Part shown: positions 12,780 to 24,747 of the stretch, in pieces | How positions within the stretch are numbered: position 1 is the first letter of the stretch | Layout of the letters: every line of letters starts with the position of its first letter | DNA from: Trochalopteron elliotii | Lineage: Eukaryota; Chordata; Aves; Passeriformes; Leiothrichidae | DNA length: 64,000 bases | Direction: 5' to 3' | Assembly: GCA_024734555.1 (NCBI GenBank) | Contig: JANPWX010000054.1 | Coordinates: 6,700,991 to 6,764,990 of the forward strand | Made by a program: the position numbers and the translations under genes | The notes under the pieces: generated by a model | Told to the model about the DNA's origin: nothing | The model's input: the letters and a program-made list of their open reading frames with translations, nothing else | The model's database searches: none

Positions 12780-14731
12780 AATGAACTTTTTCCAAACTCT
12801 TTTCTTGGGTCTAAAAAAATAATGGAGACAAAAATAACTAGTAGTAAAATTCATTTACTTAAGGGTTATGAAACTCCTTCCTGTTCCTTTTTCCCAGCTG
12901 TCTGCTACAATCTATTGCAGGACTGTGACAGCATTTAGGAGTTTAATGCCCATGGAATAGAAAGTTGTCACAGGTTGATGGGCTCCTGCTGCTAGATAGT
13001 GTCCACATCATTAATCATGGACACTTATCTCCTCTGCCTCACAGGAGAGCCACAGTGACACTTGCTCACTGTACAGTGGAGGACACCAAAAACTATAATC
13101 TACCAGTGGTAAATTTACCATGAGACTGTGACAAGGACCACAGAAAAATACAGGCAGCTCAGGAACACATTTATCACCCAGTGACGAGGACTCCAGCTGA
13201 CCTCTGGCCAAATCTGCACATCCCTGCTCCCACCTGCAGACCCCACATGGCTGCTCTGCTCTGCCCTGGGCAGGGGCTGCAGGGAAGCCTGGTCCCTGAC
13301 TGCCTCTGTGCCAGCACCTCAGTTTGCAGCCTGAGCTGAGGGACAGTAAAAACAACAGCTAAGGTTGTGTCTGACTGAAAAGGAACATTTTTCTTTGCAT
13401 TAAACCCAAAAACCTCCCTTACTTTCATTTGACACACAAGAATTTTGTTGGGGAAAAGATTATTTGCTTTATTTTCTTAAAGACATTTCTGATGTAATTA
13501 ATTCAAATGAAAAGGAAAGGTTAATTTCATGCTGCAGCCAAAAGACTGAAGTGTGTGTAAAGGTAAAAAAATTAGTTGAAATACTCTGGAAACCCAGATA
13601 GCTGAAGTTCTAAATAGGACTTGAGTTAACAGGTCCATTTAAAAAGACTGTTGTAACTAATGGACTATAACATATTCTAAATGCTGTTAACATTTTCTCT
13701 TCAAGCTGTCCAGCACTGTAGGGAGATAGGGGACACTACAGTGTCCAGCACTTTAGATAGGGTCTTGGTGAAAAGTCAAGTCACTTTGATATTTGAGAGC
13801 AGTGCATAAAAACCAGAGCAAACATCTGAATCACATTCTACCAAGATACCAAGAAAAGATGTGAACGTACACACTGTATAAAATATTCTGGTTATTTACT
13901 ATTAGCTGGAACTTGGACAGCAAAGACAATATAGTTAGGAAGAAAAAAAATTACCCACTGCTACGACTTATCGAAGGGAAGGTAGATGGCAGTGTATTCT
14001 ATTACTTGAGATATCTAAATCTGTCTACTTTTACACAAAACAAACATATAAATTTAAAACAACTAGGTTTGAGTATGTAGGGAGAATTTTCCCATGGGAG
14101 GTTAACTATCACCCCTCAAAGCCTTTTTTCAGTCACCCAAATAAGACTTTTTTTTGCAGGTCCTACTTTTCTGTAGATAACTGATAATTCACCTTGGACA
14201 CCTCCCTTTACATGAACCAGGATTTCCATAACAGCTGGAACACTGCTAATGAAAAAAGACATGATTATAAGCAAACAGCTCTCTTGATATTTGCAGCTCA
14301 TATCAAAGGGCTGGTCAGTGTTTTCTTTAGTTTGTTTGGAGCAGATTTTGCATTCAAAAGTCAGAAACTGGATATTTTGAGTACCAAAGAACATCACAAC
14401 TGATTTTGTAATCTCAGAGGGAATGATATTTTTCATTATTTTCTTCTCTACTGCTTTTATTTTTTTGTATAATCTGTAATGTGTCCCATAAGTAGAAAAA
14501 ATAAACCAATTCTTACTGCTTTTTAAAACTAAGACATTGGATGTTAAAAGAAAAAAATAACAAATCATTATAAATGATAATACATAAAATAATAAATGAA
14601 CAAATAAAAGGTGCTAGGTGCTATTCATCATATTAGATGACTGTTCAAGCAAATGAAAAGATGAGTACATTGATAAGGATGAAGTACTTTGAAATTATTT
14701 TGCTTAGAACTCAGTGTTACAAACACCAAAG
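12780..14731. other. Non-coding stretch
   Basis: A GC-richer patch lies at about 13190-13340. A degenerate 35-bp tandem duplication is listed separately. The minus frame 14116-14568 (150 codons) is AT-rich with an unrecognised product and no splice or promoter support; I take it as chance. Confidence 0.55.
13707..13770. repeat. Degenerate 35-bp tandem duplication
   Basis: The word TGTCCAGCACTGTAG at 13707 recurs as TGTCCAGCACTTTAG at 13742, each followed by a similar GATAGGG-type segment. Period is 35 bases; the second copy is shorter and diverged. Confidence 0.5.
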
Positions 14732-14825
14732 GTGGGATTTTGATCCCACTGTGGCTTAAAATTGGTGTAATTTTGCTGAGTTAATTTGGCTTTATTGAGA
14801 CATAACTGAGGTCAGAACTGTATCT
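14732..14825. repeat. Probable ancient amniote interspersed repeat relic
   Basis: The phrase around TTGGTGTAATTTTGCTGAGTT followed by ATAACTGAGGTCAGAACTG resembles a widespread old archosaur/turtle repeat with wording of the type 'ggtgtaactctgctgacttcaatgg...gtaactgagatcagaat'. The comparison is from memory and the family name is not certain. A second copy appears at 42757-42802. Confidence 0.35.
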
Positions 14826-17800
14826 TGATGCTGCTGTGAGTGAATAAAGGATGAATCAATATTAAGTTTGTTCTTTCCACGTTTGTGGTTTTTTGATGGC
14901 CTGTAACAATGAGACACCAGTGTGCTACTATTATCCTTCATAATGAAAACTTATCTTGACTCGGACTTTACATTTCAGAACTTCCTTTTGATATTTTCAG
15001 ATAGTTCCTCTGTAAAGATATGTATACTAATGTTATGTTGAAGGGGAGCAATAAGATACTCTTCTAGCTGAGATGCTGACAAAGCTAACTCATGCAATTT
15101 ATTTTTTTCTCTCAGTTTTGCCTTCATGAAATTTATATACTTCATCTTATTTTAAAAAGGGACCAAACCCAGCGATACCAGATCACAGAAATAAATGATT
15201 CTTTTTCCTTGTTTCTGCAAACCACTTAACTATTTGCTATATGACATAAAAGAAAAAACAGGCAAACCACACACAAAAGAAAAAAAAAAGATGAAAAGGA
15301 AGTGTATGTTCTTAAGTGATTCTGACCTAATCTGTTATGATCACTTAGATACAGTGGATATCTTAATCTTTTGTGCCATTGGGTATCTGTACTACAGTGT
15401 TACATAAATAGAGACCTGAGTGACCAGAGATGTCTTCTCTATAGCAAAACCTGAAATATTGGACCAGAAAATAATCATCAATCTTTTGAAAATTTGTGAA
15501 TGTGTGATTATGAACACATTTTGAGGATAGTAGGAAAACTCCAGGCACTTTCATATTTTCCTGATTTTTTCACTAATTGTATGATTTCAGATATATTGGC
15601 CTGCTGCAGGTACACTTGTAACCTCCAACTTTCCAAACACAGCCTAATGGGAGCTTTCTTGCCACAGATTTACTTTGAAAGATATGCTTTGCACATACCA
15701 GCCTACTTTAATTCCAAACATATTGTAAACCTTTATTAGTGATCATGGGTCACAGTGGAAACGAAACAGTCAGGGGAGAAAGGAGGAGTACTTGTTCACC
15801 TTGAATTTATTTCAGGTTTATTCATTTTTCCCATGTTTGAGCCTGTCTCTCATTCATCTTACAAACTCAAATGAAACCTAGAATTAGTGCACATGAATAA
15901 TTTGCTGTAACCACAAATAGTATATGAAAGCTAAGCTCAGGAAGAAAGAATTACTTGACATGAATTCTCCTGTTTTTCTGACAGTTTTTCTGGCCTGATA
16001 AAATGTTATATTTGTATATTTGTAGTGCAGTGTTCCTGTAGCATGTGCTCCTATATAATTCCATCCAATCTCTTAACCTCAAAGAACAGATATGATGCTT
16101 CTTTCTCATATTTTACTTGAGATATTTAATTTACTTTTAGCTATTTTCAATTCTTTTAAATATTAAAATGTGGGATATCAATAAGCTGGTACCGCAATTT
16201 AGAACAATTTGGTTTTTTACTATCTTCTGTGATACTCCTTTGCTCTCAGGTTTAAGATAGCTGGTGAAAGGCAGAAAAGCTACATTTCTGGAGAAGGAAG
16301 AAATGCAAATCTCCATTCCCCCTGGTCCTGTGCAGCATTTCAAACTCTTTATGTCATTAGGAATAACCTCCCTTCACCGAGTGCTTTGGCTTGGCACTAT
16401 GGCAGTAGGAAGCTAGTTCAGTTACTGTCTATTCAATTTTAAAACATATAATTGTATTTCTTTAATCATGGCCTCTGCTGAGACATGATCTTCTGATCCT
16501 ATAATTTTTTTACCAGACTTCCAGGCAATAAAAATCCCAGAGAATTCAGTGCATCTCACAATGCTTACTTGATTTCAACGTTTGAAAAGTCACCATTCAA
16601 GAAGTCACTACCCTGGGCTATGGTAACAAATCACATGAGTGTTCTTGGTCCATCTTAGCACAGGATTGCTTAAATTGCCTCTTCACAATGGGTGAAAATA
16701 GAATCACTTTTTTAACAGCTACAGCTGTTTCAGGGTAAATATGTGAACAAAATTATAGACTTTGGGACTTTCAAAGACACCTGAGAGAATTCAGCATCTT
16801 GATTTTATGTCAATTCTACAGGTCTTGAAAACTTCAGTTGTGTGTGCTGAAAAATTCATCCTATACCCTTTTAGACACTCACAGTGATAAGAACATTTTG
16901 TATTTGTACCATATATGGGTACATATTGTACTCAGTGATAGGTACGAGGAAGTGTCTTCAAGAGAAACCACATCATGTTGGATGCATGCAGCCCTCCATA
17001 ACATCCGTGTTACGTGTTCAAATACTGAATTTTATCACAACTTATCTGTTGTTTTCCAGGGAGACAAAGCTCACTTACAATACTCCAACAAACGTTTATC
17101 TCAAGAAATATTGTTCCTTAAGGAATAAAAATTAATATGAAATACCAGTAATCCGGAGGTTATTTGTGAAACCCAGTCACATGTGCATTTATTCCTCTGT
17201 CAATTGATACAGGGATGTTATGTCACATTTTAAGTTTGCAGATAATTGAGGGGAAATAACCACAATAATGAAATCACTGCTGGATTACTTTCTGATAGGT
17301 GACAAATCAATTCATTTATGATATTTCCTTGTCATACTGAGGTATTTTATTATGCAGAGAAAACCTCTCAAATTAATTAAACTGTTAAATCCATATAGTC
17401 CTATGTACCAAATAGCACACCACAGAAAAAGTATCAATCGTTAAAATAATAAAACTGATAAATGCTAGCATGAGAGATCATTTGGGAAAAGAATCCCACT
17501 TTCCAGAGGATTATGCTGTAACAGTGATACACCATGGTATGAACACATGCTCATGAGATCAGTGTGCATGCATCTACAGATATGTACACACACAGCCATG
17601 CACACACACCGATGCTGTGACCTCTGTTATCTCTTTTGTATTTGATTCGTTTGCTGGCAGGTACCAATTGCATGCTGCACAGAAAGAGCCCAGTGAGTCC
17701 CAAACAGTTGCATCACAATGTTATTTAATAATGTTTCTGTGGTGCTTTTGATTTTTAAATGAAATATGATTTAATAACAAGAAATAAAGCTGTTATTAGG

Positions 17801-18374
17801 CTCTTTCTAACATGATTTAGCTCAAATGGGATTTTGTAAAATTGCTAAACTTGCGTAAAAAGGAAACAGCTTAGAGAGACTTAAATATTATATAATAATG
17901 TATTTATTCACCCCCCCCTTCCACCACAACCTGTGTACGTTTGCAAAAGACTCATTCATCTTGCGTAATACATTTCAAGAGGTCGTAATGAAGCTGTGAC
18001 ACCAAACCACCTTGTCAAAGATACTGCACAGACACCCCTGGCAAATATAGAGTGCAAAAAGCTCTACAGCAGTGACCTTCAAATTCATGGTCTCTCTCTA
18101 GTGATCCCACCACAAACAGTCATTTATTTGGTAACACTGAAAGAAACGTATTCCTTCTTTAAGACAGTGAAAAGCAGCAGGGCACAAAGCAAGCTAGGCT
18201 GGAAATTTTAGGGAATTGACATATCCTGAGGAAACCGAATTATGAATTACTGGAAAACTGAAACTTCCTAGCCAATGGGCAAGACTAACTTGAAGTTTGA
18301 AGGCTTTCAAAGTGCACAAGCCAATAGTGCTAACTAATATTTCAAAGAACAGCTAGTGTGCTTTAAACAACTAC
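14826..18374. other. Unique AT-rich non-coding stretch
   Basis: No gene or element recognised. A short CA-rich patch occurs at about 17585-17610 and a run of eight C at about 17911-17918. A minus-strand exon-like segment near 16200-16300 (NVAFLPFTSYLKPESKG, good acceptor) is noted but unsupported. Confidence 0.55.
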
Positions 18375-18419
18375 AACCAACCAACCAACCAACCAATAAA
18401 CAAACAAACAAACAAACAA
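18375..18419 (+). repeat. Compound tetranucleotide microsatellite (AACC)n(AAAC)n
   Basis: About five AACC units (18375-18395) pass directly into about six AAAC units (18396-18419). A short A/G-rich tail follows to about 18450. The open frame through it (18356-18625) is partly a product of the repeat. Confidence 0.9.
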
Positions 18420-21400
18420 CTCACAAAAAAAGAAAAAAAGAAAATAGAAAGGCTTTTAGTTCTTTAATTTCAGATTCTGGATTTTCAAATGTTCCAATAC
18501 TCTATGGTGGGGTTTCAGTTTACTGCTTTTTTAACAAAGGAGTGGATGAATGGATGGACACAGAGGGGAATGAAGAATCCCAGAGCTCACTCAGTTCTGG
18601 CTGCACTTCACTGTTGAATAGATGATGAAACCTACTGAAACTTGCTCAGCTTCCAAAAATTGTAGTAAATATTGAAACTGAGATAGAAATTTCCTAGGAT
18701 TTCCTGGGAAATCTTCATAGCTGTTTTCTCTATTGCTCAGGTAACCCTGTTCAGATGATTTGTGACCAGCCCCTGAGCCCCAGGCTCAGCAGGGTGAATT
18801 CTGCTGGCCCAACCTATGTGCTGACTCAAAGGAAGAAACTCAGGGTGAGGGAAGGACCAGCCTCAGCCAGCTCTCCTGCCCCCTTCCCTTTGAACCCTCA
18901 GCACAGTCTATTCAGACGAGGAGAGAGGTTCTGCATGCAGCACCCAAGTCTCCTCAGAGGCTGGAGGAGCTCCCCAATAAAACCATAGCAGGGTCTGCTT
19001 GACCAGCACCTGTGAACCTTTAAGTGGGGGTGGGATTTATCCTGTTAGCTGCCTTCCAGCTAGTGTGCAACCCCCTATAGTGCAGAGACAGAAATCTGGA
19101 TGGTGGGGATTCCTACACTTGATAGAGGCATTTCATGATCCCTCCTGAATCTGGCATTCTTAGAAAACTTGTCATGTCACAGGTTTACCTTTTAAGAGCT
19201 CTTTGAAACTGTCATGCCCTATTGGACACTGATACATCCCCAAGTCAATGTGCATAAGATGAGTGGATAACAAGAGCTGTATTTTTTACTATATGCATAA
19301 AAATTCCCGGCACTGGCAAACAGAGAGGAGACAACACATGGACTAACATCCTGAATAGGCCATTAATTTTGTTCTCCCCAAACTGAAACTTCTTCTACAG
19401 CATCAGAAATTTCACAGTAAGTAAACAACCTGTAGTTTCACAGTGATCAAATGATTACAGCATCTACCCAGCAGTCCTAAAAAAAGCCTTGTAGTACATG
19501 ATGGGCCACCAACACCAAATCTTAATCAAACACAATATATGTTCACTAAATAATGGAGCAGCTGAAAGATGAGAAATTTCTACAATAATTTCTTATTAAA
19601 CTGATGCTCTGTGAATATGTTTAATGAGCTGCCAAAATAATCTCAGCCTAGCTTAAAAGCAGTAAAGGAAAATTTAAACTACCCTGTGGCATATCTGTTG
19701 GTGCTGCTGGTATGGGAGGCTTCACTCCCTGAGATTCCAGGCACCAGTGCCAGACCTGATATGCACAGATATAACTCTCTTGAATTTGGAAGCAGCAGAA
19801 GCACATATAATTCACAATGAAATATGATTCTGTTTCCAAGTGGCACTACAACAATGGAAAATATATTTATTTAGGCATTTAAAAAAATTATTGTTATTTT
19901 AAATGGAAGCATAGTTTTCCCCCATGTGTTTACTCCTAATGAGACAGTAGTGGCAATTGATCTGATTTACTGGAAACTATAGGCACATCTTTTATAAATT
20001 CTTCTTGCAAAAGCAGTGAGTTAAAAGCATTTAGAGTAGGGAGGTTTTACCTGCATCACTTGTGTCAGTGATCTGAAGGGAGGTGACAAATAGGCATATA
20101 ATGAGACACATGGCTTTATACCTGGCAATCTCACACATAAAAAGAATGTCAAGTGTATTTGACAGAATGAAATGAAACTAAAATGTTAGCATTAATTGCT
20201 ACTCAGTACTGTATTACCAGCCCCACAATCCAAATCAATTATGAAGATTTGTATCAGTTGTGAGACCAAAAAGATTTTGGAAGCCTGTCAACTCTAGGGT
20301 GTCATTACCTAAATGATGATATGACTGCTCTGGGTTCTGCTCAGAACAAGGAGAGTCACAACCACCCACCTCCAGGACTGCAACCAAAATGGTACAAATG
20401 GGGTATTTTAAAGGAAATTTGACAGGTGCATGGTTAAACATCAGAGGTTTGAACAAAAAGATGTATTTCCCACATGGAAATACAAACCTCAGATTGCTTA
20501 GGGGAGGACACACCACCCTGCCCATCTAAGTTAAATGAGAATTACTTCCATGTGCTTCTCCATGAAACCATCACATTTATTTGATTAGCAAAATTAAAAC
20601 ACTGATACACTGAAAAATTACAGACTTAATTTTTCCTTAATAGTAGATATATTTTGATACCTTAAAGAAACAGTTGTGTGATTACTTATCAAAGTTTGCT
20701 GCCTTGGTGAATTAGTTAAGGAAGTGACTCCTCAGTGGTGACAGCAAAGATGATAAAACCTTACAGCAGAGAACTGTTAGATAAAGAGTACTTCTTTGTC
20801 ACTGAGAAAAAAAAAATCCATCTAGAAGCAATTACATGGGATTGTTGTCACTTCATTCCATCAAGGAGATCAAATAGATGGTGATTTAGGTAACAAGAAG
20901 AAATTTCATGTTAAGGAACAGTAGGTGGATGTGGCTCTTTCCATAGGCCTTTTCACTCTGCTTGCAGAAAGATAGAGAGGAATATACTCAAAATTCTGCT
21001 TTTATTAAAAAAAAAAGAAAAGTTTCCTCCATTTTCAAGGGAATAAATTGCTCTCCCTTTGGAAGTACAAAATGCACAAGACTGTCTCGGAAGTGTAGCC
21101 TCCACCTTTGTGGTAGGTAGCACCTCCTCTCTGTGCACAGTGCATAACACCTCTGCATCCTAATTGAATTGTTTCATTTGAGAGGAGCCTTTTGCATATA
21201 CAGAAGAGAAAATATTAAGTAAAGCAAAATATTTCTGCAAAGCGAATCTGCAGAATGGAAGAAAGATAAAAGCAGAGTTACCCAGAGGCCCAGCAGCCTC
21301 TGTCTCTCAGGGTTTCTTTTCCCACTGAGCTGAGCTGTGATGGAACAGCAGCATGGACACTTGTCACTCTTGTGTTGGGTATTGGCCTGATGCATCAAAC

Positions 21401-24190
21401 TTTGAAACTGCAGCCTACTGCCCAGTGTTAAATGCAAGTAACTGGGTAAATCACCCCGAGTCTTCCTAAGAATAACACACCTCCATCCACAGGAGAAGGG
21501 AAAGGAGAAGAACCTGCCAATGAAGCATGACTGTGTAATTTTTTGGATTATATCTTCTCTTGCACACTTTCAGAGAATAGTACCAGCTGCTTAAAAAGAG
21601 ACCATAGGAGAAAGGCTAAACCCATGTGTGCCACAACTGTCCTGTGATTATGGGGTATTTTGCTAATCAGGAACACATTCATTCACAAGGAATATCTTGT
21701 TATAGACTACCTAAAAGAAACTTGTTGCACATGGTTAATTTTTCAGCTAATAAGCATTTATTCTGGTTTCTTCAGTAATTCCTACAGCCCACGGGGCTCC
21801 TTTTTGACTACATCTTTGCATTAAAACCTAACCAAACAAAGCAAGCACACAGGAGCAGTCCCTCAGGCTTGGCTACTGCTGCCTGCACTACAAGAGCAGG
21901 CTCTGAGGCAGGCTGAACTCTGCCAGCTATCCTGAAGTTTATGGCCTCTCAAGGATGAATGGTGCACTTCAAGGAATAAGATTTAGAAATGCACCCATCA
22001 TAGCACTGTGAAACAACAGACTGGAAGGATGAATAAGAATCTTTACTCTGGCCTTTATTAAGTCACAAAGGCTTAGTAAAACATTTCTGGGAGAGCAACT
22101 ACATTTATCTTTTCCATTATAGGATTTGAGCCCTGAACATCTAAGAATCCTATTCTTCTTTGATATATGCGTAAAAATAACACTAGTAACTGGTGTTAAT
22201 ATCATTGATAGACAGCATTCATATGTGTAAAGAAATAAGAATTTTACCTTACTTCACACACCTTACTGCAATTTTTAATTCTCTAATTTGTAATTGCACC
22301 TTGTGGTTGATCCACATGCTCACAGTCTGCTACTCAAGTGTTTTCCATTGCATTTTTGGACATCCTTTATACATAGCAGGTGACAAAACTTAGTGCAAGC
22401 CTATTCCAGTGAGACACCAACAACTCTGGATCCCAGTGCTCCAACACCCAGACAAACCTGGGCAGGGCTGGGAGCAGTCCTGGAGTGGGATATGCCAGGG
22501 GCTGGCTGCTCTGTCCTGGAGCACTCCTCTGCCTTGTTACTGCCTCAGATCACCAGCAAGCATTTCATCCCTTCAAGCATCCGGCTGCTTAAGATATATT
22601 CCCTCTGAATTTCATGTCTTGTTTGAAAAGATTACTCAAAATCAATGAGGAAGACAGGCTAGGAAAACAAGTGTGGCCAAGTAATTTCTTAAGCACGGTT
22701 ATCTTCACACTGAAGAGAACACCAGGGAGTTACTAATCTTTACAAAACAAAAAGGATCCCTGAGAAGTGCTGCTTTTCTTTGCAGCCCTTCAGCTGATAT
22801 ATGAGCCCAAAGCCTGGTCAACACTTAAATCCAGACAGACTCCCTCTTGAATTCTCTGCACTGGCTCACTGTTTTTCTGGCAAGTTGCAGCGGGTCTGTA
22901 TTCAGCCCAGACAGCATCTTGCCTTAAATACATTTTTAATCCTGTTTTGCCACATAGTCAGCCTACATAATTTGAATCCTGAGCCTGGGGAAGCAACCCA
23001 ATAGAATAATTACCGAATCTTTCCGAAGCAATGTGTCGGGCCAGGCTGTAACAGTAAAATCAATGTTTAGCATCAGCTCCCAGTCTCCACCCCTCCTTCC
23101 CCCAACCTCCAAATCAAGCTAGTTTTTCAATAAAAAGAGGCCCACATAGATTTTCACAGACAGCCAGACAGAGAATTAGAAGCCAGAATTTACAAACCAG
23201 ACCTGGTTTGATACAATAGATACTGACTAGGATGGACGAGCTTTGCTCAGTGTCCTCACCCACTGCTTCTGGTCATTAAAAACATCAGTTCCCAGGAGTA
23301 TTGGTGTCTTTCCTACTCTGACATATTTCAGTGCAGCTCCTGAGATTCTCCCTTCCAAATCTGTCTGTTCTCATTTCAGCAGGATGCAGTATTTATTTAC
23401 TTCTGGAAGGAAAATTCCTGCACAAATTGACTGTTGCATAGCATGTCAACAGCATTTCCATTTGATTCCAAGGGGTAGAAATACATACAAAGAAATTCTG
23501 TTAGTTCCAGAAAGAGAGGGTCTTTAAGTTCTTTAGAAAGAGAAATGCTGAAATAATTTCTATTAAAATGCCCATTGCAAAGTGTTTGATGACAACAAAG
23601 GGAGATTCAAGAGAAGTTTACCTTTAGGTCAACTAGGTGGCAAAACAGGTTGCAAAGTTTTGAGTGATGCCACAGAAAATGGACTGAAGAATGGGTAATA
23701 TTGATGTACAATTTATTCAGCAATCTTATCCTATTAACTTTGAAATAATGGGTTTGTGCATAAACAGGATTTTACTGCTTCAGAAAATATTTCTTTGTGG
23801 ATTAAAGTACCCACTACGTGGCCTATAATTTGAGGTACTGCTCAAATGCATGCACAATCTCAAAAAGCCTACAAATAACATTTTTGCCTTTTTTCTTTCT
23901 TCCCAAATGAGCCTACAGTTTTTTTTATCAGTACTGTTCTCAGTATTTATCCAGTTCTTGGTTGAATTCTTTGGCAATTCCCATAAACAAGAAGAAAAAA
24001 GGTGAAATTCAAGATTGCTGCTGTATCTCCACTGCTGCTTTTAACATCTTTCCATGTTTCAGAACAGTGATGGTTAGAATAAGCACACAGTACAGCATTA
24101 TTTTTACTCAACCCACTAATTATATTCTTTAAAGAAATTAGAAATTGCATTTTCTTGTAACAACAGCACTGTCTAACATAAATGCTGTAA
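18420..24190. other. Non-coding stretch
   Basis: GC-richer patches lie at about 18760-18980 and 22420-22560; neither matches an element I know. The plus frame ending at 18625 after an acceptor-like TTTAATTTCAG (about 18473) gives an acidic C-terminal peptide (EWMDTEGNEESQSS) and is noted as a weak terminal-exon candidate. A small stem (TAACAC...GTGTTA) lies at 22178-22198. Nothing else is recognised. Confidence 0.5.
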
Positions 24191-24235
24191 TAATAAAAAA
24201 TAGCTTCTAGATTAATAAAAAATAGCTTCTAGATT
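24191..24235. repeat. Perfect 22-bp tandem duplication
   Basis: The 22-base unit beginning TAATAAAAAATAGC and ending TCTAGAT occurs at 24191-24212 and again at 24213-24234 with no differences. The next base still matches. Perfect identity points to a recent duplication or slippage event. Confidence 0.9.
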
Positions 24236-24649
24236 ATCATAATAAAAAAAAAAGAAGTTTAAAATCCATTGGAAAATGCAAGTAATTTAAAGACTCTTTT
24301 GAAAAACAAGAGCTACTCTGGGCAGATCAGCATTGTATTTATTATTGTAACCATGGAAACAATATAAATTCCCATCTGTTAAGGTATTCGTTTGCTGCCT
24401 GCAAATGATGAGTATACTGTACTCAATAGGTGAATGAAATAGTTATAATTTCAATGAGTAGCCAGATATGTAATTTTTCTTCTCTGTAAAACACAGAAGA
24501 AAGCTCCTGGATGTGATTTAAAGCTCTATGAAATGTTTGGAATGAAAGCACAAACCCTGGGAAATTTGCCTGGCTCCAACCTTTTGTGACAAACCAGAAA
24601 CTTTTACTCTGCCTTTATGAAGGTTCATACTAAGTTTTGACAGCCTGGG

Positions 24650-24747
24650 GAGAGAAGGAGGGGGAGAAAAAAAACCCACCAAAAAGCCCCAAACAAACGA
24701 CAACAGAAAAAAACCCTGCAAGAAAAGAAAAAGCAGGGGGGAAGCAG
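24650..24747 (+). repeat. Purine- and A/C-rich low-complexity tract
   Basis: A GGAGGGGGAGA-type purine start leads into A runs broken by CCC, CCCC and CAAAC blocks, ending in AAGCAGGGGGGAAG. It is the same style of decayed A/C tract as at 2296, 48091 and 62779. Confidence 0.6.

Noticed and set aside
14116..14568. 150-codon minus-strand frame
   Set aside because: AT-rich Lys/Phe/Ile-rich product without any recognised motif or context.
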